Shown: positions 8,129 through 17,342, counted from the first letter of the stretch. The stretch: DNA of 39,270 bases from Specibacter cremeus (GCF_003946885.1 NZ_RWKQ01000033.1:2769-42038), one strand, 5' to 3'. Numbers and translations are program-made. Notes: generated from the sequence alone by a model not told the origin.

Positions 8129-11100
8129 CTAGCCCCGCCGCGTCCTCCGGTTCCGGCGTACCAGCACCAGTCCGGCGATCAACGCCGCCAGGGCGCCGAT
8201 GGTGAGTGCGCCGATGCCCGCCGCACCCGTGGAGCCCAGGCCGGACCCGGCGCCGCCCCCGGCGGGCGGCAGCGGGGCGGCCTTGAACGTGTTGGTGACG
8301 TGCACGGCCGCGGTGCCGGTGACCGCCACCTTCCCGTCCCTGCCGCCGGCCGACGTCGTGTAGCTGACGGCATCCCCGTCCGGAACGAACGTCTCCGCCA
8401 CGACGCAGTCGGCACTATTCGGGACACTGATGGTCCTCGACTCGCCGTCCTTCAGCGTGAACGCGGCGTCGGCGGCGGCCAGCACCACGGGGCCCTGGCC
8501 GGTGGTGCAGGCCAGCGTGAAGCTGTACGGGCCGGCGTTGCCGTTGACGACCATCTTCGTGACGGTCAGCAGCCCGGCGTCGAAGGTGTTGGTCACCATC
8601 ACGGCGGCCGGCGTCTTGCCGCCGACGACGGCGAGGCTCGCCGCAGTGCCGTCAGAACCAGTGCCGTCAGAACCAGTGCCGTAGTCGACGACGACGCCGG
8701 ACGCACCACCGGTGTTCGTCTCCGTCACGTCACACCGCGCACCCACGGGCAGTTTTTCCACGGTGGCGGACTCACCGCCCTTGAGCACGATCCGTTGATC
8801 GGTCACCACGGCTGTCGCCACGGACCCGCCCTGCGGCAGGGCGCAGGTCACGGACAGCGTGAACTCTCGCTTGCCCACGAAGCCGGCGGCGGCGCCGTCG
8901 ACCTTCTTCGTCACGGCCAGCCGGCCGTAGTCGAAGGTGTTGACGGCGGTGATGGACAGCGCCTGGATCGTCGAGGGGTCACCCAGTTTCGTCACGACCG
9001 CGGCGTTGTCGAACGTGTTGTGGTCCACGGTGCTGGTGGTGGCGCCACCGGTGTTCGTCTCGACACCGAAGCAGTGCGTGCCCACGGGCAGCTTGACCGG
9101 CTTGCCGTCGGCACCGTTCAGCCCCGCGATGACCTGCCCGCCCCTGATGCCCACCGCCCGGGAGAACACCGTGGTGCGCAGGGGCTTGGCATCCGGTCCG
9201 GTCACGTCGCGCTCACACGTGACGAGGACGCTGAACACGGCGTCCTTCGCGTAGGTTTCGCCGGCGGCATCGCCCTTCAGCTCCTTGGCCAGGCCGATGG
9301 TCCCGGCGGAGAACGTGTTCGCGCCCGCACCCGTGAACCCGGCCACTTCCCGTCCTCCGTCCTTGATGGCGACGGTCACGGGGCCCGGCGTGTAGTCGGC
9401 ACCGCCGTTGTCCGTCTCCGTCACGAGACAGTCCGCTCCGGCCGGCAGGCCGGTCAGCGGCGCGGACAGGAAGGAGTCCTGGCCACCCGCACCCTTGGGG
9501 ATGGTGATCGACTTGTCGATGGCGCCGTCCTTGCCGTTGAACGAACACACCACGTGGTAGGTGAACGGGCCCTGGGCCAGTTCGGGGGCGCCGGAGCCGG
9601 TCACCTCCTTGCTGATGACGAGCGAGCCTGTGCGGAAGTCGTTCGTGACCGCGATGTGCTGGGGTGTGCCGGCCGTGGTGGTCACCGGGCCTGATCCTGC
9701 TCCGGCGCTGTCCCCGGCCGGCAGGTACGTGACCTCCGTGGCGCCGCCGTCGTCGGTTTCCACCGCATGACAGTCGCTGCCCGGTGGCACGGCCGTGACG
9801 AAACGGGGCTCCGCCACCGGGACGAGGACCGGCTTCGGGTTGTAGCCGGCAACCGGCGTCCCGTGGAAGGCGCAGAACAGGTTCATCGGGTATGCGGGCT
9901 GCGCGAAGCCGGCACCGTCACCGGTCACCTTCTTGGTCAGTTCGACGACGGCGTCCGGGAAGTCGTTCGTGATGGCCACCGTCTCGACACTCGGGACACC
10001 CAGGCCGGGTTTGATCGTGACGGTGACCGGGTGGTCCTTGCCATGGTCCGTGAAACCGCCCTTGGCGTCCTCCTCCCAGACGGAGCAGTCCGCGTTGGCG
10101 GGGATGCCCGTCACGCCGACCGGCGCCGCGGAGCTGACCTGGTAGGTCGCCTCGAGCACCGTCGTCTTCGCACCACCCACGGGTGTGATCGCACACGTGA
10201 CGTGGAACGGGAAGCCCAGGTTCGCCAGCGGCAGCTTGCTCGGATTGTCCCCGATCTTCTTCTGCAGCTGGAGGCTTCCGTACGCGAGCGCCACACCGAC
10301 CTGGATGGGTTCGGTGGGCGGCAGCACGTGCGCGCTGCCGTTCTTGTCCGTGGTCTCGGCGTGGCCGTAGGAGTTCCAGGCGATGGTGGGATCGGCCTTC
10401 TGCGTGACGTCCATGGGCGCCTTCATGGTGAACGCGATTTCCACGCCCTTGCCGGGGGCCAGTTTGGGATTGAACGTCAACCGGAACTGCAGGCCCGTGA
10501 CATTCGGCCCGAACGGCGCGTTCCACGCGGACGCGGGGCACTGCGCGGCGTTGGAGCCGGCGCCGCCCATCTTAAGGTCGTCGGTGCAGATCGCGTCCTT
10601 GGTGCTGTACAGCGTTGCCATCGTGGCGCCGTCCCCGGTGAGCGTCGGCTCGGTGGCCAGGGTCGGGGCCGTGTCCCACTGCGTACCGCGGTCCAGGTTG
10701 CCCACAACCGTCTTGTCGCCCGGGCCTGGCAGGCGGTCGACGATCCGCATGTCCGTGCCGCTTTCGGTGCCGGCGTTGACGACGCGCAGCAGGTACTGGA
10801 ACGTGTCACCGGGGTTGACCATGGCGATGCACGGGTAGGCCGTGTACTTGGCGCCGGCCGTGCCGGTCGTGACCGGGCAGGTTGGGCCGCCGACGGCGAC
10901 GGACTGCTTCGTCAGCGTGTTGTACCAGCCCAGGCTCGGCGTGCCGGCCACCCACTTGCGGGCCTGGAACGCGGCACCCGTGGTGACCTTCACCGTGGCG
11001 GTGCCGGTGCAGTACGTGCCGTCGCCGAACCTGGCCGCGGTCTCCGCGGCGGGGCTGCAGGACAGTTTCGGGTGGGAGGACGTGGCGCCCATGGTGTTCG

Positions 11101-14100
11101 TCAAGATCTGGCCGGCCGTGACGCCGGGGGCGAGCCCTGCCCGGATCTCGATGGTGAACGTGGAGCCGGGCGTGAGCACGAATGGCGACCCGTCCGCGTT
11201 CTTGCCGAAGTCCCAGACGAGCATGTCGATCTTTTCGCCGTTGACGACCGGGGTGAACGCGGGCGTCGGCGGGGTCGGCGTGCCGGCCGGAACCTGCACA
11301 CCCGTCACCTTGAACGGCTGGCCGTTGTCGCCCTTGAACGTCTCGTCAAAGGCCAATCCGGCCGGCAGCAGGTCCTTGACCACCACGTTGGGCAGGTTCG
11401 CGGTCCCACTGTTGGTGACCTTCAAATAGAACGGCGCCGTCTCGCCGGGCGCCAGCGACGTGTCCTGCGTCTTGTTGACGGTCAGCGCGGCGTCGCCGGG
11501 CACCAGTTCAAGCCCGGAGGTGACGTCACCGATGGGCGTGGGATCGGTGTTGATGACCGTCTGGAACGAGCCGCCGGCGGTATTGGCCAACGTGCCGGTC
11601 ACATGCTTCGTCGCATCGCTGCGCAGCGCCGCGCGCGGGCTCACGCCGAAGTTCAGAGTGCCGCGGCAGGTGGGATCGGTGGGGCACGGCGTGATCACGA
11701 AGTTGCCGCTGCCGTTGGAGAACGTGGCCCGGATGCCCAGGACGTCGGCGGCGTTGGTGCCGGCGGGGAGGTTGGCGGCGCTCGACGGCGTGCCCGGCTG
11801 CCAGCCGGCCGCGGTGAGCGCGTCAATCTGGACGCGGTTGGCGCCGGCCGGCATCTTGACGGCCGTGAACTTCACGAAGTCGACGGCATCGAAGAATCCC
11901 GTGTCCGTATCCGTCAGTTGCAGTGTCTTGGCGCTCAAGTTGCCGGTGTTGAAAATCGTCAGCGCGACGTTGGCGACCTGCCGCTGCATGCCGGGGATGA
12001 ACTCCGGCAGCGTGGCCGGGGAGATGTTCTTGTTCAGCGAGGCGGCCGCGTTGGCATCCCCTGTGGTGATCGATGGTGCGCAGGCCGGGGCGCCGGGTGT
12101 GAAATCGCCGCCGGCGGCGGTGGAGAAACAGTTGAGGATGCCCAGGTTGTTGGCCGTGCCGCCGCGCCGCTCCGTGACCAGCTTGAGCGTCAGCTGCTGC
12201 GTCGGATTCAGGTTGCCGGCCATGGACGCCTTGATGCCCGTGGCCGCATCCAGCTGTGCCGGCGTGGCGCCCCCGTAGGGGACCCACACGCCGCCGGTGA
12301 AGATCTCGAGGGTGACACCCTGCGCCGGCGTCACGGATGCGGACGTCAGCTTGAGGACATCGAATGGATTGTTCCCGGGCTGGGGTGTCCCGTCGGCTGC
12401 CGGCGGCGGATCGGCGATGGTGGGGGTGATCAGCGGTTTGTTGCCGTTGTTCTTCAGATTCAGCGTGAACGGGATGGGCTGGCCCGGCGGCACCGAGGTC
12501 TGGCCCACGGTCTTGGTTCCCGTGCCGTCGTTGCGCGGCGCCTCGATTGACAGGTCCTTGCAGGCGGTGCCCGTGGCCGTTCCGGATCCGTCGTTGCGTC
12601 CGGCATCGCCCGTGAAGGCGGCACAGTTGGCGATGCCGGGGCTGGTGCCGCCGGGCAGGTCCTCGGCCGTGACCTTGCTGTTCAGCGTCCCGTGGATGTC
12701 CAGGCCGGCCGTGGCGCCCTCGACGATCGCGGCGTTGCCGTCGGCGTCCTGCCCCGTGTAGGTGGCCACCATCTTGGTGACGCCGACGCCGTCGAGCGTG
12801 TTCTGCAAGGCGGCCAGTTCGGCCACCGTGTAGGTCGTGGTGGCGTCGGTGCCATTCCTCGTCAGCGTGACGGTGACGGACGTGGCGCCCGCCGGGGGAC
12901 GGAACCTGATCGTCTGCAGGTCCAGCTTGTCGAACTCGGAGGTGGGGCCCGGCTCGGTGATCGTGATCGTCTTGACCGGGAACGGCGAGCCGTTTGCCAC
13001 GTCGATCATGGCCGAGACGGGCGAGTTCTCACCCAGCACGGCGTATTCCCCGGCGTCCTGCTTGAAGTTGCCGTCGGTGTCCGGGAAGAACGTCTTCTTG
13101 CCCGTGAGCACCAGGGTGTCGGGCAGGATGATGTAGTTCGCGCAAGCGTCCTTGCCTGACTTGTCGCCGAGTGCGCTCTCATGGGCCGACGGCGTCGCGC
13201 AGTTACCGAGAGTCACCTTGCCGGCGGGCTTCAGCGGCTGCCCGGTCGACCTGTACGTGTCGCGCAACTTCATGCCCGTGTCGACGGAGCCGCCGGTGGC
13301 GTCGTAGGGCAGCAGTCCGCCGGCCGCATTGGTGAAGATCACCTGTACACCCACCACGTCGGCGGCATTGGCACCGTTGGGCAGGGCCAGTGCACCCGCG
13401 GCCGTGATCGTCGCACCCGCCACCCAGGCGTTGCCGACCTTGACCCGCAACGTGGCCGTGTCGGCGCCCTTGGGGAACGCGGTGACCGATGCGCCGGTGA
13501 AGTTGAAGTTCTCGAACGTGTCCGGGTTGTCATCGGTGATTGTCAACGACTCGATGGCGGCGGACGACGAGGACCCGTTGCGGACACCCAGCGTGATGGT
13601 GCTCGCCTCCCCGGATCCGGCGACGGCCGAGCCGTCCTTCCACACCTTCGTGGCGATGGGGTTGACGACCTTCGGCACGGAGACGTCAATGACGTTGGTG
13701 TCCTGCACCGGGTCGAAGTTGCCGCCGGAAGCGGAGGCGGTGTTGGAGATCTTCGTGCCATCCGCGACCTGGCTGTCCGCGGGCAGCGAGACGCCGATCT
13801 CGAACGTGATGGGGGTGCCCGTCTTCAGGCCCACCGCGCCGACGGGCGAGTCCAGGGGCTGGAGCAGCGCGATGACCAGCTCGCGCGTGACCGGGTCAAA
13901 CGTGACCTTCCGGGTGTCGGTGTCCTTGGGCAGGGAGGCCTGGTCGACCACCAGCCCCTCGGGGAGCGTGTCCTTGATCGTGAAGTCCACGCACTCGTCC
14001 GTGGTGCCCGAGCAGGTCACCACGATCTCGTAGTTGAACGCCGTGCCCGGCACCAGGGCCGCGGCGCCCAGGTCATTCGTCTTTGTGATGGTAGCCGTCG

Positions 14101-14221
14101 GCTTGCTGTCAGCGCCGGCCGCGTTCGCAACCGTTCCGGCCCCCACCCCCAGAACCGCAAGACTCATGGCCGTCAACGATCCCACCAACGCCCTGAAGCG
14201 TTGTCTCCCCCGGTACCGCAT
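8129..14221 (-). CDS. Giant secreted surface protein with DUF11 and DUF5979 repeats and sortase-like anchor
   Basis: A 2030-residue exported protein. A signal peptide spans residues 1 to about 35 (basic start, hydrophobic core, cleavage near VANA-A). Residues 40 to about 1310 hold DUF11-type beta modules, recognised by recurring phrases such as IKDTLPEGL, VKDLLPAGLAFD and IVDRLPGPGD. From about 1312 to 1985 six DUF5979-type modules of 107-125 residues follow, each opening like GSLVISKEVTGSG and closing near VTNTF. The end has a proline/glycine spacer, LGSTG near 1993, a hydrophobic helix and RRNRRTRRG, which fits a cell-wall sorting signal, with LGSTG standing in for LAXTG/LPXTG. It is likely a wall-anchored stalk or adhesin. 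Paired cysteines in the DUF5979 modules may form disulfides. The gene follows the AraC regulator on the same strand, 217 bp downstream. The ligand is unknown. Confidence 0.88.
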   Translation of the reverse strand: MRYRGRQRFRALVGSLTAMSLAVLGVGAGTVANAAGADSKPTATITKTNDLGAAALVPGTAFNYEIVVTCSGTTDECVDFTIKDTLPEGLVVDQASLPKDTDTRKVTFDPVTRELVIALLQPLDSPVGAVGLKTGTPITFEIGVSLPADSQVADGTKISNTASASGGNFDPVQDTNVIDVSVPKVVNPIATKVWKDGSAVAGSGEASTITLGVRNGSSSSAAIESLTITDDNPDTFENFNFTGASVTAFPKGADTATLRVKVGNAWVAGATITAAGALALPNGANAADVVGVQVIFTNAAGGLLPYDATGGSVDTGMKLRDTYRSTGQPLKPAGKVTLGNCATPSAHESALGDKSGKDACANYIILPDTLVLTGKKTFFPDTDGNFKQDAGEYAVLGENSPVSAMIDVANGSPFPVKTITITEPGPTSEFDKLDLQTIRFRPPAGATSVTVTLTRNGTDATTTYTVAELAALQNTLDGVGVTKMVATYTGQDADGNAAIVEGATAGLDIHGTLNSKVTAEDLPGGTSPGIANCAAFTGDAGRNDGSGTATGTACKDLSIEAPRNDGTGTKTVGQTSVPPGQPIPFTLNLKNNGNKPLITPTIADPPPAADGTPQPGNNPFDVLKLTSASVTPAQGVTLEIFTGGVWVPYGGATPAQLDAATGIKASMAGNLNPTQQLTLKLVTERRGGTANNLGILNCFSTAAGGDFTPGAPACAPSITTGDANAAASLNKNISPATLPEFIPGMQRQVANVALTIFNTGNLSAKTLQLTDTDTGFFDAVDFVKFTAVKMPAGANRVQIDALTAAGWQPGTPSSAANLPAGTNAADVLGIRATFSNGSGNFVITPCPTDPTCRGTLNFGVSPRAALRSDATKHVTGTLANTAGGSFQTVINTDPTPIGDVTSGLELVPGDAALTVNKTQDTSLAPGETAPFYLKVTNSGTANLPNVVVKDLLPAGLAFDETFKGDNGQPFKVTGVQVPAGTPTPPTPAFTPVVNGEKIDMLVWDFGKNADGSPFVLTPGSTFTIEIRAGLAPGVTAGQILTNTMGATSSHPKLSCSPAAETAARFGDGTYCTGTATVKVTTGAAFQARKWVAGTPSLGWYNTLTKQSVAVGGPTCPVTTGTAGAKYTAYPCIAMVNPGDTFQYLLRVVNAGTESGTDMRIVDRLPGPGDKTVVGNLDRGTQWDTAPTLATEPTLTGDGATMATLYSTKDAICTDDLKMGGAGSNAAQCPASAWNAPFGPNVTGLQFRLTFNPKLAPGKGVEIAFTMKAPMDVTQKADPTIAWNSYGHAETTDKNGSAHVLPPTEPIQVGVALAYGSLQLQKKIGDNPSKLPLANLGFPFHVTCAITPVGGAKTTVLEATYQVSSAAPVGVTGIPANADCSVWEEDAKGGFTDHGKDHPVTVTIKPGLGVPSVETVAITNDFPDAVVELTKKVTGDGAGFAQPAYPMNLFCAFHGTPVAGYNPKPVLVPVAEPRFVTAVPPGSDCHAVETDDGGATEVTYLPAGDSAGAGSGPVTTTAGTPQHIAVTNDFRTGSLVISKEVTGSGAPELAQGPFTYHVVCSFNGKDGAIDKSITIPKGAGGQDSFLSAPLTGLPAGADCLVTETDNGGADYTPGPVTVAIKDGGREVAGFTGAGANTFSAGTIGLAKELKGDAAGETYAKDAVFSVLVTCERDVTGPDAKPLRTTVFSRAVGIRGGQVIAGLNGADGKPVKLPVGTHCFGVETNTGGATTSTVDHNTFDNAAVVTKLGDPSTIQALSITAVNTFDYGRLAVTKKVDGAAAGFVGKREFTLSVTCALPQGGSVATAVVTDQRIVLKGGESATVEKLPVGARCDVTETNTGGASGVVVDYGTGSDGTGSDGTAASLAVVGGKTPAAVMVTNTFDAGLLTVTKMVVNGNAGPYSFTLACTTGQGPVVLAAADAAFTLKDGESRTISVPNSADCVVAETFVPDGDAVSYTTSAGGRDGKVAVTGTAAVHVTNTFKAAPLPPAGGGAGSGLGSTGAAGIGALTIGALAALIAGLVLVRRNRRTRRG
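8646..8682. repeat. Two tandem 15-bp units inside the surface-protein gene
   Basis: The unit GTGCCGTCAGAACCA occurs at 8646-8660 and 8661-8675 with a partial third copy. It encodes GTGSDGTGSDGT in the fifth DUF5979 module (near residue 1847), the same pentapeptide found in the DUF2797 gene. Confidence 0.8.
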
Positions 14222-14438
14222 TCACCCTCACTTCGTCGATCAACGCCTGCGCGCGAACGGACGCCATGATGAGGCGTCGCCGCGGAGGGCACACGGCGGC
14301 CCCATCATCGAGGGTATAGACCGGTACCTGCCGCGATGCGTCGAAAGTGGCCGCGGGCGCAAAGCGACGCCTGACGGTGCGCAGAATGCCTCCTGGCCGG
14401 GAACCGTCACGCGTCGCCGGACGACGACGGCAGCCGGG

Positions 14439-15554
14439 TCAGTCTTCCGGCGCGCCGGCCCGGCCGTGCCCGTCGGGAGTCCCGGCCTGGAATTCGGCCC
14501 GGTATTCGGAGGGGGACAGCCCGAGCCGGGTCCGGAACACGCGGCCGAAGGCGTCGGCGCTGGCGAACCCGGATTCCTTGGCCACCCGGGACAGCGTCGC
14601 GTCGGACCGCGGCTGCCGCAGGAGCAGTTTCGCGTGGCCGAGCCGGCGTGTGCGCAGCATGGCCGCGACCGACACCGGGCGTCCCTCGAAGAGCTTGTAC
14701 ACGTACCGCCGGCTGACGCCCAGGTCCGCGGCCAATTCGCTGACACCGAAATAGGGGTCCCGGAACCGTGCATCGATGAGTTCCAGGACCCGCAGGCGGT
14801 GCTCGTCGGTGGCGGAGTCCCGCCGGCCGGACGCGCCCTGGTGCTGGAGCAAGATGGCGACCACGAGTTCCAGGATGGCGTTTTCGACGGCCGCCGCCGG
14901 GATGGCTGCGCCGTCGCCGGGGATTTCACCGGTGCCCTTGACGAGTTCGCGGATGCCGGCCACGAGCGGTCCGCCGTGCCACCCGGCGCCGGCCAGCGCG
15001 TCGGCGTCCACGCCGCGGCTTTCGACGTAGTCGATGGGGACGTGCAGCAGTGTTCCCTCGCCGCCATCCACTGCCCGGAATTCGAAGGTTTCTCGCGGCA
15101 AGTACGTCACCACATGCCCCGGGCCGACCGTGCCGGTGTGCCCGCGCTGGGTGTAGGTCAAGGTGCCGGCGTGCACCAACACCACGAGGACGTACTTGTC
15201 GAAGGCATCACCGAGGTGCGAATCCTCCCGGTAAACGGTGCTGCCGTCGCCGCTGGCCACCGCCACCACAAGCTGATCCCAGGCCCACATGCGCATGCGC
15301 GCGGCGAAGTCTCCGTCATTGGCCGGAACAATACGCCCGAGCACATCAATCGTGCGCACCGAGTCGGGGCCGTCAAGGACTGTGCCGTCCCGGTGTCGGA
15401 GCACGACGTCACGTAGGTCCAAGTTTCCGCCTGCAGCCAACGCATCCCCCACGATGAGTGTGTCCCGCACCGACAATGCGGATGAAATTCCGATGTTACC
15501 GATGCGTAGACGTTTCCGCCCAATCGAATACGACGAAGGCCCCGGCTGGAGCAC
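14439..15554 (-). CDS. AraC-family transcriptional regulator
   Basis: A 371-residue frame. The N-terminal part resembles the cupin-like effector domain of AraC/AraC-binding-like regulators (VLVVLVHAGTLTYTQRGHTGTVGPGHVVTYLP near 145-175). The C-terminal 100 residues carry the double helix-turn-helix: FGVSELAADLGVSRRYVYKLFE for the first and ATLSRVAKESGFASADAFGRVFR for the second, followed by LGLSPSEYR. The signal it senses is unknown. The given start is GTG 15554, but it sits inside a 10-bp-stem hairpin and lacks a Shine-Dalgarno. GTG codons at 15470 or 15452 are possible starts, and the first 30 codons are poorer in G+C than the rest. The giant surface-protein gene is the next gene downstream on the same strand and may be its target. 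Confidence 0.82.
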   Translation of the reverse strand: MLQPGPSSYSIGRKRLRIGNIGISSALSVRDTLIVGDALAAGGNLDLRDVVLRHRDGTVLDGPDSVRTIDVLGRIVPANDGDFAARMRMWAWDQLVVAVASGDGSTVYREDSHLGDAFDKYVLVVLVHAGTLTYTQRGHTGTVGPGHVVTYLPRETFEFRAVDGGEGTLLHVPIDYVESRGVDADALAGAGWHGGPLVAGIRELVKGTGEIPGDGAAIPAAAVENAILELVVAILLQHQGASGRRDSATDEHRLRVLELIDARFRDPYFGVSELAADLGVSRRYVYKLFEGRPVSVAAMLRTRRLGHAKLLLRQPRSDATLSRVAKESGFASADAFGRVFRTRLGLSPSEYRAEFQAGTPDGHGRAGAPED

Positions 15555-15569
15555 GACTGGCCGGGGCCT
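15537..15569. terminator. Perfect 10-bp GC-rich hairpin at the AraC gene start
   Basis: AGGCCCCGGC (15537-15546) and GCCGGGGCCT (15560-15569) pair perfectly around a 13-nt loop. No T-run follows on either strand. It could stop transcription arriving from the ATPase gene or control AraC expression. Confidence 0.45.
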
Positions 15570-15759
15570 GCTCGGCTCACTGTGTCAGGAGCCAGGGAAC
15601 TGCTGGAAGCATGTGGGCCTGAATATTCACATGCTGGCCAGGGGTTCCCCTGCTTTGACAGCCCAATCCAGATCATCGCACCATTCATGGCGCTGGGCAC
15701 TCGCGAACAATTTCGCAGAAGCCCGGCGCCATGTCCTGGCTCCTAGAGGTCCAGATCGG
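15570..15759. other. Intergenic region with nested inverted repeats and a possible gene remnant
   Basis: Outer arms GGGAAC (15595-15600) and GTTCCC (15644-15649) enclose inner arms AGCATGTG (15608-15615) and CACATGCT (15628-15635), forming a stacked stem. A minus-strand frame ending near 15627 has a protein-like tail (WCDDLDWAVKAGEPLA) and could be a gene remnant. Its base composition resembles the ATPase gene rather than the rest of the window. Confidence 0.4.
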
Positions 15760-16974
15760 TCAACGCCGGCTGGCTTCCCCATTTTCCAGCCTCTTCGCCC
15801 GTCTGCCCAGATACTCGTGAAACTTCGGCGCCGTGTATTCATACTGTCCTTTTTGAATTCGGAATACAATCCCCTGTTCCGCCAATCGTCCCATCAAGAC
15901 GTTGACATTTCCTTCAGTCTTGCCCGAATGCACATGAATATCTGACGTCTTGAGCGGAGGATAGTTGCACAGTCCGGTGCGCGACAACAGGTCGGACTCT
16001 GACGGTGTCAGCGTGTCCATGCGGCTGTCGTAGAAGTCTCTGTCGAGACGTTCATAAATGTCCGCCTCAACCGCGTCCAGCAATTCCTGAGAAAGCGATA
16101 CCGCTCCCACCCCACTCGCGGCATCCCACAGCTCAGCGCCCCACAATTGAATAAAGTATGGATAGCCCTCTACCTCATGAATAACACGGTCGATCAGATC
16201 ATCGGACGGTTCAATCCCAGTTCCTTCAAGGGGACGCGTGAATGCGTTGCGGGCACTTTCCATGTCAAGGCTGCCTATATCTTCACCACGGAACATCCGC
16301 TCACTGTAGGTGCGCGCTTTTTGTATGTTCGCCCGGAGCGTGGGAAGTCCACAGAGAACCAGTGCTAGCGGAAGACCGCTTTCTTGCAGCGCATTGACCG
16401 TTGCCACCAACAATGACAGAGGGTGTTCACCGCCACGCGTTTTGTCATCGTGAATAACCTGGGCCTCGTCGAGAAGTAGCACATAACCGGCGCCGCCACT
16501 CGCCACGGCGGCCTCTGCTACGTTGTATAGCGCTGTCGCAAGATCCTTCTGGTTGGAGTTCTTGCCCAAGTCGAGGGAAACCTCGACATCCTCCCACGAG
16601 ACTGAAAGTTTGCCCACAACTGCGGCCGCGATATCGCGAATGCTCTCGCGGATGCGCACTCCCCGGTCGAGTTTGGCGACCATCTGATGCGCTTTGGCGG
16701 CCAAACTCTCCGCGATTGCAGACTCAGTGTTGTGCCGAGGTTCCAACTGCATGCGGCTCGCCGACCATCCAAGCCCTGCAGCGTCCTCTTCGAATTTCTT
16801 CAAAAGGACGCTCTTGCCTACGCCACGAAGTCCCGTCAGCCGGATGCTCGCCGGAATCTCAGGAGCGGCGGCGAGCGCGGCTGCGAAGCGTCGCCTCTCC
16901 TTGTCGCGGCCGGCCAGGAACAGCGGCTGAAGGGCGGCCCCGGGCCGGTATGGGTTCTTGAGAGCGGGAGACAT
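15760..16974 (-). CDS. Orphan P-loop ATPase with C-terminal winged-helix-like region
   Basis: A 404-residue AAA/STAND-type ATPase. It opens with NPYRPGAALQPLFLAGRDKE, a typical ORC/AAA_16 lead-in. Walker A is GLRGVGKS at 48-55, Walker B VLLLDE at 165-170, and LALVLCGLP near 205 is sensor-1-like. The last 80 residues (LTPSESDLL ... VNVLMGRLAEQGIVF) look like a winged helix, suggesting DNA or partner binding. ATG 16974 is chosen because AAGGA lies 6 nt upstream; an open frame to 17166 has no supporting signal. The gene is clearly less G+C-rich than its neighbours and lies immediately downstream of a tRNA-Met terminator, so horizontal acquisition is likely. No effector gene is adjacent. A regulatory or defence ATPase is possible but unproven. 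Confidence 0.8.
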   Translation of the reverse strand: MSPALKNPYRPGAALQPLFLAGRDKERRRFAAALAAAPEIPASIRLTGLRGVGKSVLLKKFEEDAAGLGWSASRMQLEPRHNTESAIAESLAAKAHQMVAKLDRGVRIRESIRDIAAAVVGKLSVSWEDVEVSLDLGKNSNQKDLATALYNVAEAAVASGGAGYVLLLDEAQVIHDDKTRGGEHPLSLLVATVNALQESGLPLALVLCGLPTLRANIQKARTYSERMFRGEDIGSLDMESARNAFTRPLEGTGIEPSDDLIDRVIHEVEGYPYFIQLWGAELWDAASGVGAVSLSQELLDAVEADIYERLDRDFYDSRMDTLTPSESDLLSRTGLCNYPPLKTSDIHVHSGKTEGNVNVLMGRLAEQGIVFRIQKGQYEYTAPKFHEYLGRRAKRLENGEASRR

Positions 16975-16984
16975 ATCAGTCCTT

Positions 16985-17027
16985 ACAGCCAGGTTGTAAT
17001 TATCGGCAATTCTAACAGACTGGCTGT
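16985..17027. promoter_or_regulatory. AT-rich promoter region of the ATPase gene with an 8-bp inverted repeat
   Basis: ACAGCCAG (16985-16992) and CTGGCTGT (17020-17027) flank an AT-rich core containing TAGAAT and ATAATT on the minus strand. This is the only AT-rich stretch between the tRNA terminator and the ATPase start, so it probably holds the promoter. Confidence 0.45.
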
Positions 17028-17096
17028 TGGAACCGATAGGCAAACCTGGTGGCTGAGTTCGTTGGGCACACGTTGGGTTGGGGCCACATAACGAAA

Positions 17097-17128
17097 GCAG
17101 GCCAGGAGCCAATCGGCCCCTGACCTGC
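17097..17128 (-). terminator. Rho-independent terminator of the tRNA operon
   Basis: On the minus strand, 14 paired positions (two G-T wobbles) with a 4-nt loop are followed by TTTCGTT. It starts 6 nt after the tRNA-Met 3' end. Confidence 0.85.
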
Positions 17129-17133
17129 GTCGG

Positions 17134-17207
17134 TAGCGGTGGGGAGGCTCGATCTCCCGACCTCACGATTATGAGTCGTGCGCTCTAACCAACTGAGCTA
17201 CACCGCC
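17134..17207 (-). tRNA. tRNA-Met (CAT), elongator type
   Basis: Folds as a 74-nt cloverleaf: acceptor GGCGGTG pairs with CACCGCT (one G-T), D arm GTAGCTCAGTTGGTTAGAGC, anticodon arm CACGA-CTCATAA-TCGTG with CAT, and T arm GGAGATCGAGCCTCC. The first acceptor pair is a wobble and the discriminator is A. CCA is not fully encoded. The acceptor and loop do not look like tRNA-Ile2, and initiator features (three G-C pairs under the loop) are absent. Confidence 0.93.
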
Positions 17208-17219
17208 ACGAATGGGCAA

Positions 17220-17259
17220 GGTCCGTGCTTCGCCGGCCAAAACCGCCTTGACACGGACC
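17220..17259. other. Stem in the tRNA spacer
   Basis: GGTCCGTG (17220-17227) pairs with CACGGACC (17252-17259) between the two tRNAs. It may help precursor processing. Confidence 0.4.
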
Positions 17260-17270
17260 CTTCCATTCAG

Positions 17271-17342
17271 AGCCCCCCACCGGAATCGATCCGGTGACCT
17301 CGTTCTTACCAAGAACGCGCTCTACCACTGAGCTAGGGGGGC
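17271..17342 (-). tRNA. tRNA-Thr (GGT)
   Basis: A 72-nt cloverleaf: acceptor GCCCCCC/GGGGGGC, D arm TAGCTCAGTGGTAGAGC, anticodon loop TTGGTAA (GGT), T arm CCGGATCGATTCCGG, discriminator T. CCA is not encoded. The Thr-Met order is common in actinobacteria, where the pair often precedes rpmG; rpmG is not here. Confidence 0.94.

Noticed and set aside
17134-17207. Reading the CAT tRNA as tRNA-Ile2 or initiator tRNA-Met
   Set aside because: The acceptor and anticodon stem lack the features of either, so elongator tRNA-Met fits best.
15760-17342. Integrated prophage or integrative element at tRNA-Met
   Set aside because: No integrase and no direct repeat of the tRNA 3' end were seen; only composition and position hint at transfer.
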